DNA of 64,000 nucleotides, taken from positions 4,712,001-4,776,000 of the forward strand of contig NC_013194.1 in NCBI RefSeq assembly GCF_000024165.1, written 5' to 3'. The translations under genes were made by a program, and so were the position numbers. Origin of the DNA: Accumulibacter phosphatis (lineage in GTDB: Bacteria; Pseudomonadota; Gammaproteobacteria; Burkholderiales; Rhodocyclaceae). The notes under the pieces were generated by a model. The model saw only the letters and a program-made list of their open reading frames with translations. It was not told the DNA's origin and searched no databases. Each line of letters starts with the position of its first letter. The first letter of the stretch is position 1. This document shows positions 22,718 to 31,455 of this stretch, piece after piece.

Positions 22718-24520
22718 CTACCCCTTGTCAACCTCGACCTGCGTTTCGACCTTCTGGCGCAGGCGGATGTGCAGTTCGCGCAACTGTTTGTCATCGACTC
22801 CGCTCGGCGCGTCGGTGAGCAGGCACTGGGCACGCTGGGTCTTCGGGAAGGCGATCACGTCGCGGATCGACTCGGCGCCGGCCAGCATCGTGACGATGCG
22901 ATCCAGGCCAAAGGCCAGACCGCCGTGTGGCGGCGCACCGTACTTGAGCGCATCGAGCAGGAACCCGAACTTCTGCTGCGCCTCCTCTTCGCCGATGCCG
23001 AGCGCCTTGAAGACCTTCTCCTGCACGGCGGCCTGGTGGATGCGCACCGATCCACCACCCAACTCGGAGCCGTTCAACGCCAGGTCATAGGCCTTCGCGA
23101 GGCAACTGCCGGGGTCGGTTTCGAGGCGAGGCAGATGTTCGTCCTTGGGACTGGTGAAGGGGTGATGGCAGGCCGTCCAGCGCCTCGCCTCCTCGTCATA
23201 GTCGAACATCGGGAAATCGACGACCCAGACTGGCTCCCAGGCGTGTCCATTGAGAAAACCCTTCTCGTGACCGATCTTGACGCGCAGGGCACCCAGCGCA
23301 TCATTGACCACCTTGCGCTTGTCGGCGCCGAAGAAGATGAGATCGCCCGATTGCGCACCGGTCCGCCCGACGATGGTTTGCAGCGACGCCGGATGGAGAT
23401 TCTTGACGATCGGCGACTGCAGGCCGTTCTCGTTCAGTTGCGTCGCGTCGTTGACCTTGATGTAGGCGAGGCCCTTGGCGCCGTAAATACCGACAAACTG
23501 GGTGTAGGCGTCGATCTCGCCGCGCGTCAGGCTGGCCCCGCCCGGGATGCGCAAGGCGGCAATCCGGCCCCCCTGGCTGTTGGCGACGCTGGCAAAGACC
23601 TTGAAAGAGACGTCCTTCAGCGCATCGGTCACGTCTACCAGTTCGAGCGTCACGCGCAGATCCGGCTTGTCGGAGCCGTAGCGATCCATCGCCTCGCCAT
23701 AGGGCAGGCGCGGGAAGGGCTTCGGCAGGGTGCTGCCGATCGCTTCCCTGAACACGACGCGTATCAATTCCTCCATCAGTTCGATGATCTCGTCCTCGCC
23801 CATGAACGACGTCTCGATGTCCACCTGGGTAAACTCGGGCTGTCGATCGGCGCGCAAGTCCTCGTCGCGAAAGCACTTGGTGATCTGATAGTAGCGGTCA
23901 AAGCCGGCAACCATGAGAAGCTGCTTGAAAAGCTGCGGCGATTGGGGAAGCGCGAAGAACTGTCCCGGATGTACTCGCGACGGCACCAGATAGTCGCGAG
24001 CACCCTCCGGAGTACTCTTGGTGAGCATGGGCGTTTCGATGTCGATGAAACCGGCATCGTCGAGAAAGCGGCGGAAGGCACGCGCGGTCTTGTAGCGGAG
24101 TTGCATGTTCTGCTGCATCTGCGGACGGCGCAGGTCGAGAACCCGGTGCAACAGGCGGATATTCTCCGAAAGGTTTTCGTCGTCGAGCTGAAACGGTGGC
24201 GTCAGCGATGGATTCAGGATCTCCATCTCGTGACAGAGTATCTCGACCTCGCCACTGGCGATGTTGGCATTGACGGTACCTTCCGGGCGAGCACGCACCT
24301 TGCCACGGATGCGCAGACAGAACTCGCTGCGTACCGATTCGGCGGTCTTGAACATCAGCGGTCGGTCCGGATCGCAGACCACCTGCGCCAAACCCTCGCG
24401 GTCGCGCAGGTCGACGAAGATCACTCCCCCGTGGTCGCGGCGACGATGTGCCCAACCGCAGAGCGTCACCTCCTGGCCGATGATCCGTGCGCTGACTTGT
24501 CCGCAGTAATGAGTACGCAT
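22718..24520 (-). CDS. aspS: Aspartyl-tRNA synthetase
   Basis: Class II synthetase, 600 residues from ATG 24520 (MRTHYCGQVSARIIG); the longer start at 24544 overlaps the DUF502 gene end. An N-terminal OB-fold anticodon domain is followed by the catalytic core: motif 2 F-R-D-E-D-L-R-A-D-R-Q-P-E-F-T-Q, the bacterial GAD insert in the middle, and motif 3 G-G-L-A-F-G-L-D-R-I. Whether it is discriminating for tRNA-Asp cannot be concluded without knowing if GatCAB and an AsnRS exist. Confidence 0.97.
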   Translation of the reverse strand: MRTHYCGQVSARIIGQEVTLCGWAHRRRDHGGVIFVDLRDREGLAQVVCDPDRPLMFKTAESVRSEFCLRIRGKVRARPEGTVNANIASGEVEILCHEMEILNPSLTPPFQLDDENLSENIRLLHRVLDLRRPQMQQNMQLRYKTARAFRRFLDDAGFIDIETPMLTKSTPEGARDYLVPSRVHPGQFFALPQSPQLFKQLLMVAGFDRYYQITKCFRDEDLRADRQPEFTQVDIETSFMGEDEIIELMEELIRVVFREAIGSTLPKPFPRLPYGEAMDRYGSDKPDLRVTLELVDVTDALKDVSFKVFASVANSQGGRIAALRIPGGASLTRGEIDAYTQFVGIYGAKGLAYIKVNDATQLNENGLQSPIVKNLHPASLQTIVGRTGAQSGDLIFFGADKRKVVNDALGALRVKIGHEKGFLNGHAWEPVWVVDFPMFDYDEEARRWTACHHPFTSPKDEHLPRLETDPGSCLAKAYDLALNGSELGGGSVRIHQAAVQEKVFKALGIGEEEAQQKFGFLLDALKYGAPPHGGLAFGLDRIVTMLAGAESIRDVIAFPKTQRAQCLLTDAPSGVDDKQLRELHIRLRQKVETQVEVDKG

Positions 24521-24543
24521 GCTGTTTCCCAGGCTTCCTTGCA

Positions 24544-25191
24544 TCAGATAGTGGGGGCAGTGGTGGCGACAGTCGCGGACTGCCGCCGAACCGGTGGTGC
24601 CACGACGCCCATCGAGATTACGTATTTGAGCGCCGTATCGACGCTCATATCAAGTGGAATGACGTCTGCCTTCGGCAGCATCAGAAAGAAACCTGAGGTC
24701 GGGTTCGGCGTCGTCGGCACATAGACGCTGACGTGCTCACCGTCGAGATGGCGAAGCACTTCGCCACCCGGCGTGCCGGTCAGGAAGGCAATCGTCCACG
24801 TGCCCCGACGTGGATACTCGATCAGCAGCGCCTGGCGGAACGCGTTTCCCGACGATGAGAAAAGAGTGTCGGAAACCTGCTTGACGCTGTTGTAGATTGA
24901 ATTGACGACAGGAATGCGCGCCAGCAAGCGCTCCCACCAGACGACCAGCCGCTGACCGATGAAGTTGGCCGCCAGCAAGCCGGTGACGACGATGACCAGA
25001 AGCGTCAGGACGGCACCAACGCCCGGAATGTCGAAACCGAAGACATTGCGCGGGTGAATGGCCGCCGGCAAGAGATGCAGCGACTGGTCCATCGTGCCGA
25101 CGATCAGCGCCAGTACCCAGGCGGTGATTGCCAAGGGCACCCAGATCAGCAGGCCGGTGATGAAATAGCGCTTGATCAATTGTCGGCGCAC
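24544..25191 (-). CDS. DUF502 inner-membrane protein
   Basis: A 215-residue protein with two N-terminal membrane helices (about residues 8-30 and 55-80). The DUF502 signature R-I-P-V-V-N-S-I-Y-N-S-V-K-Q-V follows, then a soluble domain with V-P-T-T-P-N-P-T-S-G-F. Family function is unknown. It overlaps the fmdB-type gene upstream by 16 bp and is followed by aspS after 23 nt; this FmdB-DUF502-aspS order is common in betaproteobacteria. Confidence 0.9.
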   Translation of the reverse strand: MRRQLIKRYFITGLLIWVPLAITAWVLALIVGTMDQSLHLLPAAIHPRNVFGFDIPGVGAVLTLLVIVVTGLLAANFIGQRLVVWWERLLARIPVVNSIYNSVKQVSDTLFSSSGNAFRQALLIEYPRRGTWTIAFLTGTPGGEVLRHLDGEHVSVYVPTTPNPTSGFFLMLPKADVIPLDMSVDTALKYVISMGVVAPPVRRQSATVATTAPTI

Positions 25192-25508
25192 GCGCCAGCT
25201 CCCGTCGTGGAGGCCGGCACCGCCGCCTTGTCGGTGCTCGCCGCCTTTTCGGTGCTCGCCGTCTTTTCAGTACTCGCCGGTTTGTCGGGCGAAGCCGGCT
25301 CCGTCGTGCTTGGTGGCTTCTTGCCGCTATCCCTGAAATCGGTGGCGTACCAGCCGCTGCCCTTAAGCTGGAAGCCGGCGGCCGTCACTTGCTTGCTGTA
25401 GGTCGCCTCCCCACACTGCGGACAGACGAGCAACACCGGGTCGCTCAGTTTCTGCAGGTGATCGTTCTCGAAACCACAAGCGGCGCAACGATACGCATAA
25501 ATCGGCAT
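25176..25508 (-). CDS. FmdB-family zinc-ribbon protein with repetitive C-terminal tail
   Basis: A 110-residue protein from ATG 25508. The first 60 residues are the FmdB regulatory-type zinc ribbon: M-P-I-Y-A-Y-R-C-A-A-C-G and C-P-Q-C-G pairs, then G-S-G-W-Y-A-T-D-F. The tail is low complexity, with a 6-residue unit of the type K-x-A-S-T-E repeated about four times (residues 70-93). The core is widespread as the small protein upstream of DUF502; function is unknown. Confidence 0.88.
   Translation of the reverse strand: MPIYAYRCAACGFENDHLQKLSDPVLLVCPQCGEATYSKQVTAAGFQLKGSGWYATDFRDSGKKPPSTTEPASPDKPASTEKTASTEKAASTDKAAVPASTTGAGACADN
25230..25301. repeat. 18-bp tandem repeat inside the FmdB-type gene
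   Basis: Four near-identical 18-bp units, encoding the K-x-A-S-T-(E/D) tail repeats. Tandem in-frame units like this change copy number by slippage, so the tail length probably varies between strains. Confidence 0.7.
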
Positions 25509-25615
25509 GGACAACCTTCGGAAAACGCTGAAAAGACGCCGATTATACGCGACCCGACGACGTTTCGCGCGCGCCGGAGGCGGGCGAAGGGAGCCGGTGG
25601 CGACCCCGTGGACGA

Positions 25616-26476
25616 CTACAGCAGGCCGACGTAGGCGCGGGTGAGCGGTTTGCCCCAGAACAAGGCAAGCCCGCCTGCTGCCGCCAGATAGGGACCAAAC
25701 GGGATCGGCACGCTGCGGCCGCGTTTGGCGACGACGATCATTGCGATGCCGACAACGGCGCCCAACAGGGACGACAGCAGGATCGTCAGAGGCAGCATCT
25801 GCCAACCGAACCAGGCACCGAGGGCAGCGAGCAGCTTGAAGTCGCCATAGCCCATGCCTTCCTTGCCGGTGGTCAACTTGAAGCCCCAGTAGACCAGCCA
25901 GAGCGAGAGATAGCCGCTGGCGGCGCCGATCACCGCCGAGTGCAGGTCGGCGAAAGTCCCGAAGAGGTTGAACAGGAGGCCGGCCCACAGCAGGGGCAAG
26001 GTAATCGAGTCAGGCAGCAACAACGTGTCGAGATCGATGCAGGTCAGGGCGATCAGGCACCAGATCAACAACATGGCGCCCGCCGCCGCCCAGCCATAGC
26101 CGAAATGAAACGCGGCGAAAGCGCACAGCAGGCCGCTGATCGCCTCGACCAGCGGATAGCGCGACGATATCGGCTGCCGACACGCCGAACAGCGGCCGCG
26201 CAAGAAGAGCCAGCTCAGGACAGGAACATTCTCCATGGCCGTGATGGCGTGCCCGCAAGCAGGGCAACGCGAGCCGGGCCAGGCCAGCGAAAACCGCTCC
26301 TGCTCCGGCAACACCTCGCCCCGCAGCTCGGCGCAATGGACACGCCAATCGCGATCCATCATCTTTGGCAGGCGATAGATGACGACATTGAGGAAACTGC
26401 CGACCAGCAGTCCGACGACGCCGCTGAGGAGAGCGAACAGCAGCGGGTCCGCAAAGACGGCCGGCGCGCCCGGCAT
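25616..26476 (-). CDS. pilD: Type IV prepilin peptidase / N-methyltransferase
   Basis: Membrane aspartyl protease that cleaves and N-methylates type IV pilins. The 286-residue protein from ATG 26476 has the cytoplasmic four-cysteine zinc site (C-P-A-C and C-S-A-C), the first catalytic Asp in C-I-D-L-D-T, the second in the G-Y-G-D-F-K motif, and about eight membrane helices. The start overlaps the pilC stop by one base. An open frame upstream to 27022 is only a shadow of pilC. Confidence 0.95.
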   Translation of the reverse strand: MPGAPAVFADPLLFALLSGVVGLLVGSFLNVVIYRLPKMMDRDWRVHCAELRGEVLPEQERFSLAWPGSRCPACGHAITAMENVPVLSWLFLRGRCSACRQPISSRYPLVEAISGLLCAFAAFHFGYGWAAAGAMLLIWCLIALTCIDLDTLLLPDSITLPLLWAGLLFNLFGTFADLHSAVIGAASGYLSLWLVYWGFKLTTGKEGMGYGDFKLLAALGAWFGWQMLPLTILLSSLLGAVVGIAMIVVAKRGRSVPIPFGPYLAAAGGLALFWGKPLTRAYVGLL

Positions 26477-27714
26477 CAGCCGACAACGGCGCCGAGTTTG
26501 AAGATCGGCAGATACATGGCGATCACCATGCCGCCGATCAGCACCCCGAGGACGACCATGATGATCGGCTCCATCAGGCTCGAGAGCGCCTCGACCGCAT
26601 CGTCGACCTCCGCCTCGAAGAAGTCCGCAACCTTGCCAAGCATCGAATCGAGGGCGCCGGATTCCTCGCCAATGGCCACCATCTGCGTCACCATGTTCGG
26701 GAAGAGTTCGACGTTCTGCATCGCCGAGGTAAGGCTCGTACCGGTGCTGACCTCGCTCTGGATCTGCCTGGTCGCCACCTTGTAGACATAGTTGCCGGCG
26801 GCGCCGCCAACGGATTCGAGGGACTCGACCAGAGGGACGCCGGCAGCAAACATGGTCGCCAGCGTGCGTGTCCAGCGGGCAATTACCGACTTGCGGATGA
26901 TGTCGCCAAAGACAGGCACTCGCAGGAACATGCGATCGAAAGCGATCTGCATGGCTTCCGAGCGTTTCCACGTGTAGAAGAAAGCGAAGACCGAACCGGC
27001 AATGCCTCCGAACAACGCCCACCAGTAGTCGACGACAAAGTCGGACATGGCAATGACGATCTGTGTGGGCGCCGGCAGATCGGCACCGAAACTCTTGAAG
27101 ACCTCCTTGAAGGCCGGAATCACGAAGATCATGATCACGGCCGTAATGATGAAGGCGACGACAATGATCGCCACGGGATAGAACAGAGCCGACTTGATCT
27201 TGGACTTGATGGCGATCATCTTCTCCTTGTAGGTCGCCAGGCGATCAAGGAGGCTTTCGAGAATGCCGGCCTGTTCGCCGGCAGCAACCAGATTGCAGTA
27301 AAGAAGATCAAAGTGCAGCGGGTACTTGCGAAAGGCCTGCGACAGCGAACTGCCGGTTTCCACGTCGGCCTTGATGTCGAGCAACAGTTTGCCAACCGCT
27401 GGATTGTCGTGCCCGCGACCGACGATCTCGAAAGTCTGCAGCAGTGGCACCCCGGCCTTCATCATCGTCGCCAACTGCCGCGTAAACAGTGCGATGTCCT
27501 TCTCGCTGATCTTCCTGCCACCGCGGAAGCGCTGTTTGGTGATCTTGCTGACCACAACCCCCTGGCGGCGCAGGGTGGCCTGGACGACGGTCACGCTGGA
27601 GGCCCGCTGCTCGCCGCGGATGACCTTGCCCGCCTTGTTCTTGCCTTCCCAGAGGAAAACATACTCCTTGACTTCCGGTGCGGCCTTTTTCGTCAGCTTC
27701 AGTGCAGTCGCCAT
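26476..27714 (-). CDS. pilC: Type IV pilus inner-membrane platform protein
   Basis: Polytopic protein that couples the PilB/PilT motors to pilus assembly. The 412 residues contain two GspF domains: the first has L-A-T-M-M-K-A-G-V-P-L-L-Q-T-F and the second L-A-T-M-F-A-A-G-V-P-L-V-E-S-L. Membrane helices lie near 180, 225 and 385. It lies between pilB (22 nt gap) and pilD. Confidence 0.96.
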   Translation of the reverse strand: MATALKLTKKAAPEVKEYVFLWEGKNKAGKVIRGEQRASSVTVVQATLRRQGVVVSKITKQRFRGGRKISEKDIALFTRQLATMMKAGVPLLQTFEIVGRGHDNPAVGKLLLDIKADVETGSSLSQAFRKYPLHFDLLYCNLVAAGEQAGILESLLDRLATYKEKMIAIKSKIKSALFYPVAIIVVAFIITAVIMIFVIPAFKEVFKSFGADLPAPTQIVIAMSDFVVDYWWALFGGIAGSVFAFFYTWKRSEAMQIAFDRMFLRVPVFGDIIRKSVIARWTRTLATMFAAGVPLVESLESVGGAAGNYVYKVATRQIQSEVSTGTSLTSAMQNVELFPNMVTQMVAIGEESGALDSMLGKVADFFEAEVDDAVEALSSLMEPIIMVVLGVLIGGMVIAMYLPIFKLGAVVG

Positions 27715-27736
27715 TCTTCCCTCACTTCCCTCATCT

Positions 27737-29452
27737 TCACGCGTTGGTGCTGCCGAGAACCTCGTCGAGAGAGGTGAGCCCCTGCTTGACCTTCAGCAGG
27801 CCCGAGCGGCGCAGATCATTGACGCCTTCCGTCCTGGCCTGGATGGCAATGTCGAGTTCCGTTCCGTTGGCCATGATGATGCGCTGAATGGCTTCAGTGA
27901 CCGGCATCACCTCGTAGAGGCCGACCCGTCCCTTGTAGCCGCTCCCCTTGCAGCGTTCGCATTCGCCCGGACCGAACAGGGTCCAGGTACCATCGAGGTC
28001 GCTCTCCTCGAAGCCGGCGTTGAGGAGTGTCTCGACCGGCGTTTCGAGCGGTCTCTTGCAGGTGCAGAGCCGACGAACCAGCCGTTGCGCCGTGATCAAC
28101 AGGATGCTCGAAGCGAGATTGAAAGTCGGTATGCCCATATTCATCAGGCGGGTCAGGGTCGCCGGCGCATCGTTGGTGTGCAGCGTCGACAGGACCATGT
28201 GGCCAGTCTGTGCCGCCTTGATCGCAATCTCCGCGGTTTCGATGTCGCGAATCTCACCCACCATGATGATGTCCGGATCCTGGCGAAGAAAGGCCTTGAG
28301 GGCAATCGGAAAGGTCAGTCCCGCCTTGTCGTCGACATTGACCTGATTGATACCCGGCAAGGGAATTTCGGCTGGGTCTTCGGCCGTGGCGATGTTGACC
28401 CCGGGCCGGTTGAGTATGTTGAGACAGGTATACAGTGAAACGGTCTTCCCCGAACCGGTGGGTCCGGTCACCAGAATCATTCCGTAAGGCCGGTGGATGG
28501 CGTCGAGCAAAATCTTCTTCTGCTCGGGCTCATAACCCAATGCGTCGATACCCAGGGTGGCGCTGCTCGGATCGAGAATGCGCAAGACGATCTTTTCACC
28601 GTACATCGTCGGCAAGGTGCTGACGCGGAAATCTATCGACCGGCTTTTCGACAGCACCAGGCGCATCCTGCCATCCTGTGGCACACGCTTCTCGGCGATG
28701 TTGAGGCGAGAAATGACCTTGATGCGCGAAGCGATCTTGTCTTTGATGACCAGCGGCGGCGAGGCGATTTCCCGCAGGATTCCATCGGTTCGAAAGCGAA
28801 TGCGATAGCTCTTTTCGTAGGGCTCGAAATGGATGTCGGAAGCCCCTTCATTGATGGCATCGAGCAACATCTTCTGAATGAACCTGACCACCGGCGCGTC
28901 GTCGACCTCGAGACTCGAGGCCTCATCGGCCTTGTCCTGCGCCTGCTCATCGGTAAACTCGAGGTTGATGTCGTCGCTGGCGAGAGTTTTCAGGCTCTCT
29001 TCGACCGTCTCGGACAGTTTGGCAACCAGCGGCCCAAGCTTGTTTTCCTCGACGATCACCGGGTCGACCGCCAGGCCGGTCTGAAAGCGGATTTCGTCGA
29101 GCGCCCGCAGATTGGTTGGATCGGCAATCGCGATGGCCAGGCGGTTGCCACGTTTGTGCAGAGGCACGACGCGATGAGTCGCGATCAGCTTGCGGTCCAC
29201 CGCATTCTTCTGGATATTCCCGTCGTCGATGGCGGCGAGATCGAGCAACGGGTAACCGAACTTGTCTGCCGCGAAGCGCGCCACGTCGAGGAAGGTCGTC
29301 TTGTTGGCGGCGACCATTTGCTCGATCAGCGACGTCTTGCTGGCGATCGACTGGACAAGCAAGGACTCCGCCTCGGCTTCTTTGAGCCGACCAGCCTGTA
29401 CCAGCGCACGAGCGAGGCCGCTGAGCGGCGATTGTTGCGGATTGGCAGCCAT
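27737..29452 (-). CDS. pilB: Type IV pilus assembly ATPase
   Basis: Hexameric extension motor. The 571-residue protein has the N-terminal GspE/MshEN domain, Walker A GPTGSGKT, the Asp and His boxes, Walker B in I-I-M-V-G-E-I-R-D, and the zinc tetracysteine site (L-C-T-C with C-E-R-C) near the C terminus. ATG 29452 gives the standard N terminus. Forms an operon with pilC and pilD. Confidence 0.97.
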   Translation of the reverse strand: MAANPQQSPLSGLARALVQAGRLKEAEAESLLVQSIASKTSLIEQMVAANKTTFLDVARFAADKFGYPLLDLAAIDDGNIQKNAVDRKLIATHRVVPLHKRGNRLAIAIADPTNLRALDEIRFQTGLAVDPVIVEENKLGPLVAKLSETVEESLKTLASDDINLEFTDEQAQDKADEASSLEVDDAPVVRFIQKMLLDAINEGASDIHFEPYEKSYRIRFRTDGILREIASPPLVIKDKIASRIKVISRLNIAEKRVPQDGRMRLVLSKSRSIDFRVSTLPTMYGEKIVLRILDPSSATLGIDALGYEPEQKKILLDAIHRPYGMILVTGPTGSGKTVSLYTCLNILNRPGVNIATAEDPAEIPLPGINQVNVDDKAGLTFPIALKAFLRQDPDIIMVGEIRDIETAEIAIKAAQTGHMVLSTLHTNDAPATLTRLMNMGIPTFNLASSILLITAQRLVRRLCTCKRPLETPVETLLNAGFEESDLDGTWTLFGPGECERCKGSGYKGRVGLYEVMPVTEAIQRIIMANGTELDIAIQARTEGVNDLRRSGLLKVKQGLTSLDEVLGSTNA

Positions 29453-29637
29453 TTTTTCGCGAAAGGACCCTGCAACGCAGGATGAACCATCAGGTCCGGG
29501 CTAGCGCCGGTTGGTCAGTCCGATGATGCATTGCCTGCGCGTGTTTGTAAAGAAGCAGCCTTGTCCAACTTGGCATGCGCCGGAACGAGGACTGGTGTTT
29601 CCACCCCGGTAGCCGTTTTCGATACGATTGAAGCCAA

Positions 29638-29829
29638 TCATGCTACATCAACTTGTGCGCGCAATTGCCTCATCGATTCCGCGTCGTTTACCCCGGCCAG
29701 CAGCCCGAGGTCGCGCAGCCGGCGTTCGAGCCACTGCTTGTTGGCGCGCAGCAGGTGCTGGGGCATGAACATTGCCGGTGGATCGAGGTCCACTTGAAGG
29801 CCGTGGTTGTCGAGCAGCCGGATGTTGGG
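29638..29829 (-). pseudogene. C-terminal fragment of an unidentified gene
   Basis: An open stretch of 63 codons without a start, ending at TGA 29638. Its residues look like real protein (L-L-D-N-H-G-L-Q-V-D-L-D-P-P, then M-P-Q-H-L-L-R-A-N-K-Q-W-L-E-R-R-L) with strong third-position GC bias. It is cut at the upstream side exactly within a REP-like palindrome, where a stop (TAA) appears. I do not recognise the parent family. An internal ATG could give a 43-44 residue product, but a decayed gene is more likely. Confidence 0.5.
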
Positions 29830-29854
29830 TTACGCCCTGGCGGGCTAACCCAAC
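29824..29854. repeat. REP-like palindromic element
   Basis: GTTGGGTTA-C-GCCC-TGGC-GGGC-TAACCCAAC forms a 13-bp stem with one bulged base and a 4-nt loop. The GTAGGTTGGGTTAG-type arms are characteristic of dispersed intergenic palindromes in many proteobacteria. Here it lies 22 nt after xerC, at the broken end of the fragment above. Confidence 0.7.
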
Positions 29855-29876
29855 CTACGGGTTACGGGCTACGGAC

Positions 29877-30791
29877 CTACTCCGGCTTGCGCTTGGCGCG
29901 CGGGTGGGCCTGATCGTAGACCGCCGCCAGGTGCTGGAAGTCGAGATGGGTGTAGACCTGCGTCGAAGCGATGCTGGCGTGGCCGAGCATCTCCTGGACG
30001 GCGCGCAGGTCGCCCGAGGATTGCAGGACGTGCGAGGCAAACGAATGGCGCAGCATGTGCGGATGCACGCGCGCCGGCAAGCCCTGCGCGCGGCCCCGGC
30101 GCAGCAGGCGCAACTGGATCATGCGCACACCCAGGCGTCGGCCGCGCTGACCGACGAAGAGGGCGGTTTCGTCGGCTGCCGCGAGACAGGCGCGCTGCCC
30201 GGCCCAGAGCGCCACCGCCTCCCTGGCCTGGCTGCCGACTGGGACGATGCGCAGCTTGTTGCGCTTGCCGAGGACGCGCACTTCGCCGGCGAGCAGGTCT
30301 TCGAGGCAGCCGATGTCGAGGGCGGCGAGTTCGGCGAGGCGCAGGCCGGACGAGTAGAAGAGCTCGAAGATGGCCTGATCGCGGATTTCCAGCAGGTTTT
30401 CGCTCTGCGCTGCCAACAGGCGGTTCGCTTCGTCGGGCGACAGGGCTTTCGGCAGCCCCTTCGGGCTCTTCGGCGGCCGCACGCTGTCGACCGGATTCAG
30501 CGTCGTCATGCCGCGCTGGACGAGCCAGCGATAGAAGCCGCGCCACGCGGACAGCGTGCGGCCAAGCGAGCGGCCGCCGAGCCCACGCGTGTGCAGGATG
30601 GCGACGAAGCGGCGGATGTGGTGCGTCTCGATGGCAGCGAAGCCGGAATCGGATGGCAATTCGCCGATCAGCGCGCAGAGTGTCTCGAGATCGTGCCGAT
30701 AGTTGCTGACGGTGTGCGGCGACAGCCGGCGTTGCCCAGCCAGTTCGTCGAGGTAGGCATTGACGCTGGCGGCGCGCGCGCTGGCGCTCAT
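29877..30791 (-). CDS. xerC: Tyrosine recombinase XerC
   Basis: Resolves chromosome dimers at dif together with XerD. The 304-residue protein has the N-terminal SAM-like core-binding domain and the catalytic domain with S-S-G-L-R-L-A-E-L (Arg I), a Lys in the beta hairpin, H-P-H-M-L-R-H-S-F-A (His-x-x-Arg), the later L-G-H box and the Y-T-H-L nucleophile Tyr. It follows DUF484 (10 nt), the normal partner order dapF-DUF484-xerC. Confidence 0.95.
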   Translation of the reverse strand: MSASARAASVNAYLDELAGQRRLSPHTVSNYRHDLETLCALIGELPSDSGFAAIETHHIRRFVAILHTRGLGGRSLGRTLSAWRGFYRWLVQRGMTTLNPVDSVRPPKSPKGLPKALSPDEANRLLAAQSENLLEIRDQAIFELFYSSGLRLAELAALDIGCLEDLLAGEVRVLGKRNKLRIVPVGSQAREAVALWAGQRACLAAADETALFVGQRGRRLGVRMIQLRLLRRGRAQGLPARVHPHMLRHSFASHVLQSSGDLRAVQEMLGHASIASTQVYTHLDFQHLAAVYDQAHPRAKRKPE

Positions 30792-30801
30792 TGCTCCGCT
30801 T

Positions 30802-31455
30802 TCAGCGCAGGACGCGCGCCAACGCGGCGGAGGCCATTTCGCCGAGACGTTCGAGGTAGATCGTTCCCATCTGGGTGTAGAAGCGCTCGAGATCCTCGCT
30901 GCCGAGAGCGATCATGCCGATCGTGCCACCGCCGTCGCGCATGGCGATCAGCGCCTGCGAGCGGACATGCAGCGATGCCTCACCGAACCACGACGAGGTC
31001 TCGAAGCCACTGGTCGACCCGCAGTAAGGCAGTGTCAAGGTTTCCGCGAAGGCCTGCAGTTCCTGGCTGACTTCGGCAAACTCGGGCAGGTCGTCGTTGC
31101 CTTCGGGGTGACGCCACAGGCGAACGGCGACGTGGGGAACGTCGAAATCGTCGCGTAGATGCAGGTTCAGGGTGTGCAGCACGGCCTGGAAGCTCCGCGC
31201 GGCAATCATGCCGACGGCCAGTCGGTGCATCTTCTGGCTGATTTCGTCGTTTTCCTCGCCGAACTGCAGCAACTCGCCCATCTTGCCTTCAAGCTGCCGG
31301 TTCTTGTCGCGCAAGGCCAGCATCTGCCGTTCGGTGATCGAGATGGTGCGGCCGCTGTGCGGATGCGGAACGACCATGTTGGCGACCAGGTCCGCGTGCA
31401 GTTCGAAAAACTGCGGGTTGTTCTGCAGGTAATGCGCTACTTCTTCCGCTTTCAT
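30802..31455 (-). CDS. DUF484 (GAF-like) protein
   Basis: A 217-residue protein beginning M-K-A-E-E-V-A-H-Y-L-Q-N-N-P-Q-F-F, followed by a coiled segment (R-x-x-x-L-R-D-K-N-R-Q-L) and a GAF-like domain. It is a conserved partner between dapF and xerC in beta- and gammaproteobacteria. No biochemical function is assigned. It overlaps dapF by 4 nt. Confidence 0.9.
   Translation of the reverse strand: MKAEEVAHYLQNNPQFFELHADLVANMVVPHPHSGRTISITERQMLALRDKNRQLEGKMGELLQFGEENDEISQKMHRLAVGMIAARSFQAVLHTLNLHLRDDFDVPHVAVRLWRHPEGNDDLPEFAEVSQELQAFAETLTLPYCGSTSGFETSSWFGEASLHVRSQALIAMRDGGGTIGMIALGSEDLERFYTQMGTIYLERLGEMASAALARVLR

Noticed and set aside
22769..24724. 651-codon plus-strand open frame
   Set aside because: It is antisense to aspS and DUF502, both with complete family motifs; long antisense frames arise from GC-rich codon use.
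26476..27022. Upstream extension of the pilD frame
   Set aside because: It runs through pilC in another frame; pilD has a clear ATG at 26476 with family N terminus.
29531..29797. 88-codon plus-strand open frame upstream of xerC
   Set aside because: The opposite strand here carries better-biased coding sequence (the gene fragment), so this is a shadow frame.
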